From positions 1,116,001 to 1,180,000 of the forward strand of contig OZ245791.1 in the NCBI GenBank assembly GCA_965228125.1: a stretch of DNA of 64,000 nt. The letters run 5' to 3'. This document shows positions 18,636 through 26,380 of this stretch, one piece after another. This DNA comes from GWF2-38-69 sp965228125. GTDB lineage: Bacteria > Verrucomicrobiota > Lentisphaeria > Victivallales > GWF2-38-69. The notes below the pieces were generated by a model. It did not search any database. It saw only the letters and a list, made by a program, of their open reading frames with translations, and was not told the origin of the DNA. Every line of letters begins with the position of its first letter. Positions within the stretch are counted from its first letter, which is position 1. The translations under genes were made by a program, and so were the position numbers.

Positions 18636-18842
18636 GGTTATCAGAAGAAGAAACAGCGGTCGCATCGGCAGAAAAACCTGTTCGGCTTAACACCTTTCCT
18701 GAACTTCTGGTATCAACATCCGGCACAAATACAAGAGTCTTCATTCCTCTTTCTTTGTAGTTATACTCGATTCTGATTAAGTCAGAGGACTTGGAAGAAC
18801 CCATTACACCGTATTTGAAATATAGTTTTTTGGGCATGTGTG

Positions 18843-18873
18843 CAAATAAAAAGTGGATGCCGAAGCATCCACT
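18843..18873 (-). terminator. Rho-independent terminator after pfp
   Basis: Read on the minus strand: AGTGGATGC, TTCG tetraloop, GCATCCACT, then a TTTTTATTT tract. A perfect 9-bp stem with a stable tetraloop 8 nt past the pfp stop. The T tract ends just before the tdk start codon at 18837. Confidence 0.93.
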
Positions 18874-18881
18874 AAGATTTT

Positions 18882-20546
18882 TTATTTATATTTTTGCTCT
18901 AAAGCAAGCGTCCATGTGACGATGTCGCATACTTCGGAAGGCCCGAAGTATTGGATCGGCCCTGGATAGAGGTAATGATTGTCCACCGCCCACTTCTCTC
19001 TATTCTTAACCAATTCCAGATATGGTGCCCCGTCGAGCTTTACCAATGCTTTCTGAATAACCGGCTTGTCTTCTCCATGCCTTCTTTCCACGTTCATCAT
19101 CATTGTAATGGGAACACCGCCTGCCAACCATTCTTCAGAAGGCTTTGTAAGTTTAGTAACAGAGGACATGTAGCCTGTCTTACCTGCCCCTACAAGGCCT
19201 GCTGCCGTAAAACCTAAGCTATAGCAATAATCTGCATCGAAATTTGAAGGGGCTGCGCATCTGCCCTCGTAACCAAAAAAGTGATTAAGCGCCGCGAATT
19301 TGCCTTTGTACTTACTTTCCGACTTCAAATCCTTTAAACGCATTTCCAGCATTTCAATTAGCAGTTTCTCAGTGTCAATTCTCGAAACCTGTACATTGCC
19401 GTGCGGGTCTCTGTCCATTATCAGTTGGTGTCTGATTCCATGAGGGAGAGTTAAATAAACCTTTGCGGATGCTCCTGATAGTTTTTGGGTAATGAAGTCA
19501 AATTTTTCATCGAGGTCATCTATTGCTTCTATAGCAGCACTGTGTTGTGCCATGGCGTCATTGAGTTCAGCTATCAAACTCTTTATTTCCGGTATGAATT
19601 CTACCAGGCCTTCAGGGATGAGCACAACACCGTAATCCATCTTATTTTCGGCTCTTTTAGCAATAACTCCGGCTATGTCGTCAACGATATCCATCAATTT
19701 CATGTTCTTGGCAAGAACTTCTTCTCCTATGAGAGTTACGTTAGGATGAGTCTGGAGCGCACATTCCAAAGTAATATGAGAAGCCGATCTCCCCATAAGT
19801 TTGACAAAATGCCAATACTTTTTGGCTGAACTTGTATCTCTCATCAGATTGCCTATAAGTTCTGAATAAACTTTGCAGGCTGTGTCGAAACCAAATGAAG
19901 TTTCAATTTGTTCATTCTTAAGGTCTCCGTCAATAGTCTTCGGGCAACCCACGACTTGGATAGGAACATGTTTAGCAGCATAATATTCGGCTAGCAAACA
20001 TGCATTGGTGTTTGAATCATCTCCACCTACTATAACAATCGCGTTTATTCCAAGAGTTTTGCAGTTTTTTGCGGCTTCATCGAACTGCTCTGTTTTTTCG
20101 AGCTTTGTTCTTCCTGAACCAATAATATCAAACCCGCCAGTGTTTCTGTAGTCTTTCAAAAACTCAGCTGTTATCTCTATGTATTTATTATCAACCAATC
20201 CTCCCGGTCCTCCGAGAAATCCGAAAAGCTTGCTTTCTTTGTTTATTGATTTAATCCCGTCAAATATACCCGCCACAACATTATGCCCGCCTGGAGCTTG
20301 CCCGCCTGAAAGAACCAATCCGATATTTATAGGTTTTGAATCCTTCGATGAAATTTGATTTTCAAAACCCGCTACAGGTAATCCGTATGTGTTCGGAAAA
20401 AGAGCTTTGATTTTGTCCTGATCTGCTACAGATTGAGTCTTGTCCTTATCCACAAGCTTTACATTAGCGCCTTGCCTCAAACAGAAAGGCAATTTCGGTT
20501 TGTAGCTTAATCTGGCTGATTGAAGCGGAGAAATCTCTCTAGGCAT
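18882..20546 (-). CDS. pfp: PPi-dependent phosphofructokinase (long, plant-type)
   Basis: A 554-residue diphosphate-fructose-6-phosphate 1-phosphotransferase, using PPi for the reversible phosphorylation of fructose 6-phosphate. The PPi signature is clear: VGGDDSNTNA (Asp in the second discriminating position) and CPKTIDGDLKNEQ (Lys). The long form, with an N-terminal extension before SGGQAPGGHNVV and large insertions, is the clade II/plant-like type. It follows asd by 25 nt and ends in a strong terminator. Together with the enzyme at 5641 the cell has two phosphofructokinases, suggesting PPi-based and reversible glycolysis. Confidence 0.94.
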   Translation of the reverse strand: MPREISPLQSARLSYKPKLPFCLRQGANVKLVDKDKTQSVADQDKIKALFPNTYGLPVAGFENQISSKDSKPINIGLVLSGGQAPGGHNVVAGIFDGIKSINKESKLFGFLGGPGGLVDNKYIEITAEFLKDYRNTGGFDIIGSGRTKLEKTEQFDEAAKNCKTLGINAIVIVGGDDSNTNACLLAEYYAAKHVPIQVVGCPKTIDGDLKNEQIETSFGFDTACKVYSELIGNLMRDTSSAKKYWHFVKLMGRSASHITLECALQTHPNVTLIGEEVLAKNMKLMDIVDDIAGVIAKRAENKMDYGVVLIPEGLVEFIPEIKSLIAELNDAMAQHSAAIEAIDDLDEKFDFITQKLSGASAKVYLTLPHGIRHQLIMDRDPHGNVQVSRIDTEKLLIEMLEMRLKDLKSESKYKGKFAALNHFFGYEGRCAAPSNFDADYCYSLGFTAAGLVGAGKTGYMSSVTKLTKPSEEWLAGGVPITMMMNVERRHGEDKPVIQKALVKLDGAPYLELVKNREKWAVDNHYLYPGPIQYFGPSEVCDIVTWTLALEQKYK

Positions 20547-20571
20547 ATAAACCCCCTTTTTTTTACTATGA

Positions 20572-21576
20572 TTACAAAAGTTCAGCTATTTGAACGGCAT
20601 TCAAAGCTGCTCCCTTTAGAAGCTGGTCACCAGAGATAAACATAGTCAGGCCTTTTCTGTCATCTCTAGAAATATCCTGTCTGATTCTCCCTGCAAGCAC
20701 GTTGTCTTCCCCTGACGCGTCAATGGGCATTGGGTACATCTTGTTTTTTACATCATCCACAAGAGTTACTCCGGGAGCTTTGGCTAAAATTGCTTTTGCT
20801 TCTTCAGGAGTAATATCATTTTCGAATTCAAGAAGAAGTGACTCGCTATGGGCTCTTAGTACAGGCACTCTTACGCAAGTGCAATTAACTTTTAAGCTGG
20901 CATGATGCATTATTTTCTTGCTCTCATGGAGCATCTTCATCTCTTCCTTTGTATAGTCATTGTCCAAAAACACATCAATATGAGGGAAAAGATTAAACCC
21001 GATTTGTTTAGCCAGCACATTTACCTGAGGTATCCTGCCTTCTAAAATATCTCTGCTTTGAATCTTTAACTCTTCCATCGCCTGAGCCCCTGCTCCGCTT
21101 GCTGCCTGATAAGTAGAAGCAATTAACCTCTTTAGGCCTTTGGCTTTATGTAATGGGAAAACCGGCACAAGCATTATTATAGTCGAACAGTTTGGGTTGG
21201 CAATAATTCCTTTGTGCTTCTTTATGTCTTCCGGATTGACTTCAGGCACTACCAACGGGACTTCGTCATCCATTCTGAATGCGCTTGAATTGTCAATTAC
21301 TACAGCTCCAGCCTTAACAGCGAAAGAAGCAAACTCCTTAGATCTCGAGGCGCCGGCACTGAAAAGCCCAATTTCTATGCCATGGAAAGAATCAGCCTTA
21401 AGCTCTTCCACTCTGATATTTTCTCCCTTGAACTTCATGGTTTTGCCAACAGATCTTGCAGAAGCAAGAAGCCTGAGATTTCTAACAGGAAAATCTCTTT
21501 TTTCAAGGGTTTCCATCATTTCTAGGCCTACTGCGCCCGTCGCACCAACAATTGCGACATTGTAACCTTTGCTCAT
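20572..21576 (-). CDS. asd: Aspartate-semialdehyde dehydrogenase
   Basis: A 334-residue enzyme reducing aspartyl phosphate to the semialdehyde with NADPH, feeding lysine/diaminopimelate, threonine and methionine. It shows the nucleotide-binding VAIVGATGAVG at the N-terminus, SAGASRSKEFA, the active-site Cys in NPNCSTI (about residue 130), and the acyl-binding His region VRVPVLRAHSE. The ATG at 21576 has TTGAGG about 10 nt upstream and is preferred over a TTG at 21591. It is probably co-transcribed with pfp. Confidence 0.95.
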   Translation of the reverse strand: MSKGYNVAIVGATGAVGLEMMETLEKRDFPVRNLRLLASARSVGKTMKFKGENIRVEELKADSFHGIEIGLFSAGASRSKEFASFAVKAGAVVIDNSSAFRMDDEVPLVVPEVNPEDIKKHKGIIANPNCSTIIMLVPVFPLHKAKGLKRLIASTYQAASGAGAQAMEELKIQSRDILEGRIPQVNVLAKQIGFNLFPHIDVFLDNDYTKEEMKMLHESKKIMHHASLKVNCTCVRVPVLRAHSESLLLEFENDITPEEAKAILAKAPGVTLVDDVKNKMYPMPIDASGEDNVLAGRIRQDISRDDRKGLTMFISGDQLLKGAALNAVQIAELL

Positions 21577-21727
21577 ATAATATAACCTCAATTAAATTGG
21601 TTGTATTGTAAATATTGAACATTTAGTTTAACTCAAGAATAAAGAAGAATAAAGTTTTGTTAAAATAATAATGCAGAAAAGACAGTTGATTACGAAAACA
21701 TCTTGCTAAAATAAAATTAGTCCCGCC

Positions 21728-21755
21728 TTGATTTAACAACAAACAATACTAAATT
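21728..21755 (+). promoter_or_regulatory. Possible tRNA-Ser promoter
   Basis: TTGATT, 16 bp, TAAATT, placing initiation about 10 nt before the tRNA. Weak -10 match. Confidence 0.35.
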
Positions 21756-21773
21756 CTGTCTTTCACTTTTTTC

Positions 21774-21861
21774 GGAGAGATGGCTGAGTGGTCGAAAGCG
21801 GCAGTCTTGAAAACTGTTGTACCTTCGGGTACCGCGGGTTCGAATCCTGCTCTCTCCGCCA
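21774..21861 (+). tRNA. tRNA-Ser, anticodon UGA, CCA encoded
   Basis: An 88-nt class II tRNA. The acceptor stem GGAGAGA (21774-21780) pairs with TCTCTCC (21851-21857), followed by discriminator G and an encoded CCA. The anticodon loop is CTTGAAA with TGA at 21808-21810. A variable arm with a TTCG-like loop (GTACC TTCG GGTAC) and the T-loop GTTCGAATC are all present. It reads UCN serine codons (UCA and probably UCG/UCU). It stands alone, opposite and just downstream of hrpA. A CCCC-A5-CGGGG hairpin about 17 nt downstream lacks a T tract. Confidence 0.97.
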
Positions 21862-21916
21862 TTTTTACGGCTCTTCCCCAAAAACGGGGGCAGTTTCAAT
21901 TAAGCATATCTGCTAA

Positions 21917-24900
21917 TCAACTTCTGGTCAATTCGGTTAACTTTTCATCAAGCAGGCGGTGTGTGACTTTTTCAGGAATAGAAATTTCAGGAGCAAACAC
22001 CTTTACTCTGAATTCCTGAAGCAGCCTTGCAAATTCCATTACTCCATAAGCGAGTTCCGGATTCTGCAAGGAATCAAGTTTTTCGTCTATTTTTTCCTGA
22101 AACTCCTTGAGCTCCGCAAATTTATTGAGATCTTTTGAAGGAGAATTTTTTATCCTTTCGATCCTCAAAAGCAGGGCTTTTAGATAGGAAGGGTATCTTG
22201 TCCAGAGATGGCCAAGCAATAGAAACCCGGGTTTAAACAAGAAGTCCAACTGATTGCATATGTCCTCAATGCTTTCGCTGTTAGGAGGGAATTTCCTTAT
22301 TTGGTTTAGTACGGTTTCGCGTGCAAGCAGGATATTTTCTAGTTTTGATGACAACAAATTTGAGCATGTATAGAGTGTCCCCAGAGCCTCCTCTGCTCTT
22401 TTTTCAAAAGAACTCTTGTCTCTTATTTCCATTGCCCCGTTTTCGGTAAGAGCATGATAGATGGCGCAATCGGAAAATTCCTTTCTGTAAGTGTCCGAAG
22501 AATAAATCGAAAAAAGTGTAAGCAGGGTATTTTTTTTCAACGGAAGCTTCCTGTCAAGGTATTTAACCTGTTCCGGATATTTGAGCCTGAAGAGTCTTAT
22601 AAGTCCTGATTTGTGTTTGGCATCGGCTTCATAGCTGTCTGCAAAAAGCTGTACTTCTACGTTATCTTCACCTCCGGCAACAATTGCCGGATACGCATTT
22701 GAACCTTCGTTCTCATCAAGCATAATTTCTTTTTCCAACGGGTTGTCAGGAAAAGTGAACAGCTTTTCTGAAAGGACACCATTGATCTGGGGGGCATCAT
22801 AATAAAGTTGCGATGAAAAATCTTCTCTGTCAGGAAGGCCTTGAGTTATCAAAATCTTCTCCTCTCCTTTCCGTATTTCACCGACTTTCATTATCATATA
22901 ACTAGGCATTCCTTCTTCATTAAAATCGTTTGGCTTAATTGTTTCATTGGTTTTTTCAGCAAGGAACAAAGACAAAGCTTTTATTAAGTATTGATTCTTT
23001 GAAATCTTCCCTGCCCTGAGTTTCTGTACAAATTCATCAGTTGTCTGTTGGGCTGGGTTGCATAGAATGCGTTTTTCCTTTGGAAGAGACTTGATAAGGA
23101 ATTTTATTTTTTCAGGGAGATATCCGGGAATTATCCAGTCACAGGCATAAGAGGGAATCATGTTAAGCCTCTCTGATGGACAAAGAAGTATGGCGCCATC
23201 ATCAAATTCTCCAGGGTTGAAAGCATATTCGAGTTTGAACGTATGTTTGCAAAAAAGCATTTCATCAGGATAATCATTCCATTCGATAGGCTCTGCAGAC
23301 TCATAGATAGCATCACTTGCATTCATCGAAATATCGGCTTTGGATTTAGACAGGTAATCTTCAAGAGTTTTTACAGAACATACGCCAAGAGGAATAACTT
23401 TATTGAAGTGTTCATGTATCGCATCATTATTAAGCAGAGATTCAGGGCGTCTGATTTTTACTTCCATTCTTTTTATTTCTTCCAGCATAGCCAGATGTTT
23501 TTTAAACCATTTATTCCATGTTGATAGGTTTCCTGGAACAAGCGCGTCTCTTATAAAAATCTCTCTTGCCTGAACAGAATCTACTTTCCCGTAGTGGATA
23601 CTTCTCCCCTCGTGAATGAGAAGCCCCCTGAAAACAACTGTTTCAAATGCTGTGACAAAACCTCTCTTCCTTTGCCAATGCGCATTTTTATAAACATATT
23701 TGCACAGGTGAGGTGCGACAGATTCAATCCATTCAGGAGAAATCTCAGCCCCAATTCTTGCATAGAGTTTGGTAGTTTCGACCAGAGAGAAACATACCGT
23801 CCATTTCGGAAGGAGCTTGAATATATTTGAGCCTGGAAATAAGCTGAATTTTATTTCTCCTCCACCCTGATAGATACCTTTTTCTGTTTTTAGCCCTACA
23901 TTGGAAGGAAATGCGGAGATTATCGAACGATGTATTGACGCATAATCATATAACTCTTTGTCCGTGAGATTCCTGTCGACTTTCCATTTGAATTCTTCGC
24001 ATGTTTCAACTAGTTCCAAATACAGGTTTTGCCATTCTTTTATCCTTCTGTAGTTCAAGAAGTTTTCTTTGCAGAGTCTTCTTAATTTGTTGTTTGAAGA
24101 GGGCAAAGAGTTAAAGTTCAGGAAGTTCCAGAGCTTCAGAATAGATATAAAGTCGGAGCGTTCATCAAAATGCTGCCTGTGGGCATTGTCAGCAGCCGAT
24201 TGCCTGTCAAGCGGCCTTTCTCTCGGGTCCTGCAAACTGAGGAACGAGGCTATTATAATCATTTCATTCAGCGATTTTTCTTTGTTTCCATGGCAAATCA
24301 TTTTAGCAAGATGAGGGTCAATGGGAAAAGATGAAATGTCATACCCTTCCTGAGTCAGTTTATTGTATTTGTCTATCGCACCGATGTCGTATAGAGTCTT
24401 ATAGCCTTCGCAGATAAGTGAACTTTTCGGTTGGTCAATCAACGGAAAATCATCAATATCAGGAAGGTTCAATGTCATCATCTGTAAAATGACTTCAGCC
24501 AACGAGCTCCGGCATATTTCCGGATCGGTAAACTCAGGAGCGTTCTTGAGAGTTTCATTATCATATAGATGGAGACATAACCCGTCACGAACTCTTCCGC
24601 ACCTACCTCTTCTCTGTGTTGCGCTTGATTGTGAGATTTGTTCTATTTGGAGCGATTGTATGCGGTATCTGGGGTCATAACGGTTTATCCTGACAAGTCC
24701 GGAATCAATTACAAATTGTATGCCGGGAATAGTTATGGAGGTTTCGGCTACATTTGTGGCAAGTACAATTCTTCTCTTTTCGCCGGATTGAAAGACTTGC
24801 TGCTGTTCTGCCATGCTCAAGCGCCCGTAGAGCGGAAGGATTTCTGTTTGTTTGAACCTCTGCCCCTGTAAATAGTCGGCGCTATCGCGTATTTCTTTTT

Positions 24901-25750
24901 CACCGGGAAGAAAAACAAGTATGTCGCCAGAATCATCTATATCATTTATCCATTCAACTGCCCGCAGTATATGGGAGGAAAGATCTTCCTCTTCATAGGG
25001 CGGAAGGAAAAAATCCTCAATCGGAAACATTCTGCCTTCAATTTCGATAATAGGCGCATCACAAAAAAAATGAGAAAATGCTTCAGTATTGAGTGTAGCT
25101 GAGCTTATTATTACCTTAAGTTCAGGCCTTGAAGGCAGTATTGTTTTGATATAACCGAGGATAAAATCGATATTTAAACTTCTTTCGTGTGCTTCGTCTA
25201 CAATAATCGAATCGTATTGCAGGAGCAATCTGTCGTTAAGCGTTTCGGCAAGCAGTATGCCATCTGTCATAAACTTAATGATCGTATTGTCAGAAGTATT
25301 GTCATTAAACCTTACCTTGAATCCAACTTCCTGTCCGAAGATGGTTTTTGTCTCGTCTGAAACTCTTTTTGCCATGCCTGAAGCAGCCAGCCTTCGCGGC
25401 TGGGTACATCCTATTTTTCCGAGTCTGCCATACCCTGATTCATACAGAATTTTAGGTAGTTGCGTTGTTTTTCCCGAACCGGTGGAACCTGATACGATTA
25501 TTACCTGATTGGAATTAATAAGGTTTTTTATCTCAGGTACCTTTGCGCTTATCGGCAATTCTGGCGGGTAAGAAACGATAATTGATGATTCGTCTCTTTT
25601 CTGGCGTTTCCTGAGAGAAGATGCAATCATTTCTTCAAGTTTCTTCTGAAGTTTGTCAAAAGGTTGCTTTGAATCTCTGAGTTGCCGAATTTTCTTCTGA
25701 AGAGAATAAATTCTACATTGGTCCTGAAGTAAAAGGCTGCTTAATTTCAT
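21917..25750 (-). CDS. hrpA: ATP-dependent RNA helicase HrpA (DEAH box)
   Basis: About 1,277 residues, the usual length for HrpA. The motor has motif I GSTGSGKTTQ (near residue 90), QPRRLAASGMAKRV, the DEAH box VDEAHERS, SSATLN (motif III), and the RRGRCGRVRDGLC motif VI. Winged-helix and OB-type helicase-associated domains follow, then the long C-terminal DUF3418 region specific to HrpA. It unwinds RNA or rescues stalled and collided ribosomes in the cytoplasm. I prefer the ATG at 25750 over a TTG at 25765; neither has a clear ribosome site. The gene is monocistronic, with the tRNA gene convergent at its 3' end. Confidence 0.94.
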   Translation of the reverse strand: MKLSSLLLQDQCRIYSLQKKIRQLRDSKQPFDKLQKKLEEMIASSLRKRQKRDESSIIVSYPPELPISAKVPEIKNLINSNQVIIVSGSTGSGKTTQLPKILYESGYGRLGKIGCTQPRRLAASGMAKRVSDETKTIFGQEVGFKVRFNDNTSDNTIIKFMTDGILLAETLNDRLLLQYDSIIVDEAHERSLNIDFILGYIKTILPSRPELKVIISSATLNTEAFSHFFCDAPIIEIEGRMFPIEDFFLPPYEEEDLSSHILRAVEWINDIDDSGDILVFLPGEKEIRDSADYLQGQRFKQTEILPLYGRLSMAEQQQVFQSGEKRRIVLATNVAETSITIPGIQFVIDSGLVRINRYDPRYRIQSLQIEQISQSSATQRRGRCGRVRDGLCLHLYDNETLKNAPEFTDPEICRSSLAEVILQMMTLNLPDIDDFPLIDQPKSSLICEGYKTLYDIGAIDKYNKLTQEGYDISSFPIDPHLAKMICHGNKEKSLNEMIIIASFLSLQDPRERPLDRQSAADNAHRQHFDERSDFISILKLWNFLNFNSLPSSNNKLRRLCKENFLNYRRIKEWQNLYLELVETCEEFKWKVDRNLTDKELYDYASIHRSIISAFPSNVGLKTEKGIYQGGGEIKFSLFPGSNIFKLLPKWTVCFSLVETTKLYARIGAEISPEWIESVAPHLCKYVYKNAHWQRKRGFVTAFETVVFRGLLIHEGRSIHYGKVDSVQAREIFIRDALVPGNLSTWNKWFKKHLAMLEEIKRMEVKIRRPESLLNNDAIHEHFNKVIPLGVCSVKTLEDYLSKSKADISMNASDAIYESAEPIEWNDYPDEMLFCKHTFKLEYAFNPGEFDDGAILLCPSERLNMIPSYACDWIIPGYLPEKIKFLIKSLPKEKRILCNPAQQTTDEFVQKLRAGKISKNQYLIKALSLFLAEKTNETIKPNDFNEEGMPSYMIMKVGEIRKGEEKILITQGLPDREDFSSQLYYDAPQINGVLSEKLFTFPDNPLEKEIMLDENEGSNAYPAIVAGGEDNVEVQLFADSYEADAKHKSGLIRLFRLKYPEQVKYLDRKLPLKKNTLLTLFSIYSSDTYRKEFSDCAIYHALTENGAMEIRDKSSFEKRAEEALGTLYTCSNLLSSKLENILLARETVLNQIRKFPPNSESIEDICNQLDFLFKPGFLLLGHLWTRYPSYLKALLLRIERIKNSPSKDLNKFAELKEFQEKIDEKLDSLQNPELAYGVMEFARLLQEFRVKVFAPEISIPEKVTHRLLDEKLTELTRS

Positions 25751-25908
25751 TAATTTTAATTTCAATTTGATTTAACACAAAGAATATCACAAAGAAAAGA
25801 CAAGGCAACTATTCTTTTCAATACATAAAGCTTCTCTAATTTCTCATTTTTGTGCTCGAAATCAGGTAAATGTACGATTTAGATTAGTTTTATAAATAAT
25901 TTAGAGCA

Positions 25909-25938
25909 TTGAGCTTGTTTTTGAAATTGTGCTATAAT
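25909..25938 (+). promoter_or_regulatory. Promoter for the response regulator/histidine kinase pair
   Basis: TTGAGC, 18-bp spacer and TATAAT preceded by TG one base away (extended -10), 49 bp before the ATG at 25987. The gene also has an AAAAGGAGG ribosome site. Confidence 0.6.
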
Positions 25939-25986
25939 GGCAAAAAAGATAAGCAGATGGCAACACGATAAGCAAAAGGAGGCAAT

Positions 25987-26364
25987 ATGGCTAGGATTTT
26001 ACTAATCGATGACAACAGCGAGTACAGGAATATGTTAAAAATGTGGCTCGAAAAAACAGGTTATGAGGTAACAGAAGCCGTTGATGGGGATGCAGGAATA
26101 AGTATCTATAAGCAGAGCAAATTTGATCTGATTATTACCGATCTTTTTATGCCTCAGATAGATGGCGTGCACCTTATAAGCAGACTTAAAGATGAATTCA
26201 ATTCGCCTAAAATTATAGCTATGACAGGGGCTTGTTCAAACGGCCGGGCTGAGCAGCTCCTATGCCTTGCGAAAGATTGCGGGGCAAGCGAAGTGTACAA
26301 AAAAACCACTCATGTAAATTATTTACTCAGCAAGGTAAAGAGTTTATTGCAGGGAAGTTGTTGA
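25987..26364 (+). CDS. CheY-like single-domain response regulator
   Basis: A 125-residue receiver domain with no output domain. Acidic pocket DDN near residues 8-10, phosphoacceptor Asp in LIITDLFMP (about residue 53), Thr in AMTGAC, and the conserved Lys in YKKTT near the end. The region between Thr and Lys is longer than usual, with two extra Cys (CLAKDCGASE). A strong ribosome site AAAAGGAGG precedes the ATG. It lies 16 nt before a PAS histidine kinase, its likely partner; the output is probably a protein-protein interaction. Confidence 0.9.
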   Translation: MARILLIDDNSEYRNMLKMWLEKTGYEVTEAVDGDAGISIYKQSKFDLIITDLFMPQIDGVHLISRLKDEFNSPKIIAMTGACSNGRAEQLLCLAKDCGASEVYKKTTHVNYLLSKVKSLLQGSC

Positions 26365-26380
26365 ATCGAAAAATAAGCAT

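Larger units (their letters stand above)
16741..18837 (-). pseudogene. tdk: Thymidine kinase gene interrupted by an insertion sequence
   Basis: Two fragments of one type-II thymidine kinase flank the insertion at 17118-18628. The 5' part (18837-18629) encodes residues 1-70, starting KLYFKYGVMGSSKSSD and containing VDTRSSGKVLSR. The 3' part (17110-16741) encodes the rest, with the Walker B-like LFVDESHFL and zinc-type cysteines CECGRR and YCRLCY. Deleting the element plus one copy of the 7-bp TGGTATA repeat restores one frame of 192 codons, a normal length. The P-loop reads GSSKS instead of GSGKS; this may be natural variation or decay. As it stands the gene cannot make the enzyme. The start lies only a few bases past the pfp terminator, leaving no room for its own promoter. 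Confidence 0.92.

Noticed and set aside
18598..18837. A 79-residue open frame starting MPKKLYFKYG taken as an independent small protein
   Set aside because: Its first 70 residues are the thymidine kinase N-terminus and the last nine codons are read from the insertion-sequence end; it is half of a disrupted gene.
21876..21892. CCCC-A5-CGGGG hairpin after the tRNA gene as a Rho-independent terminator
   Set aside because: The stem is only 4-5 bp and no T tract follows on either strand.
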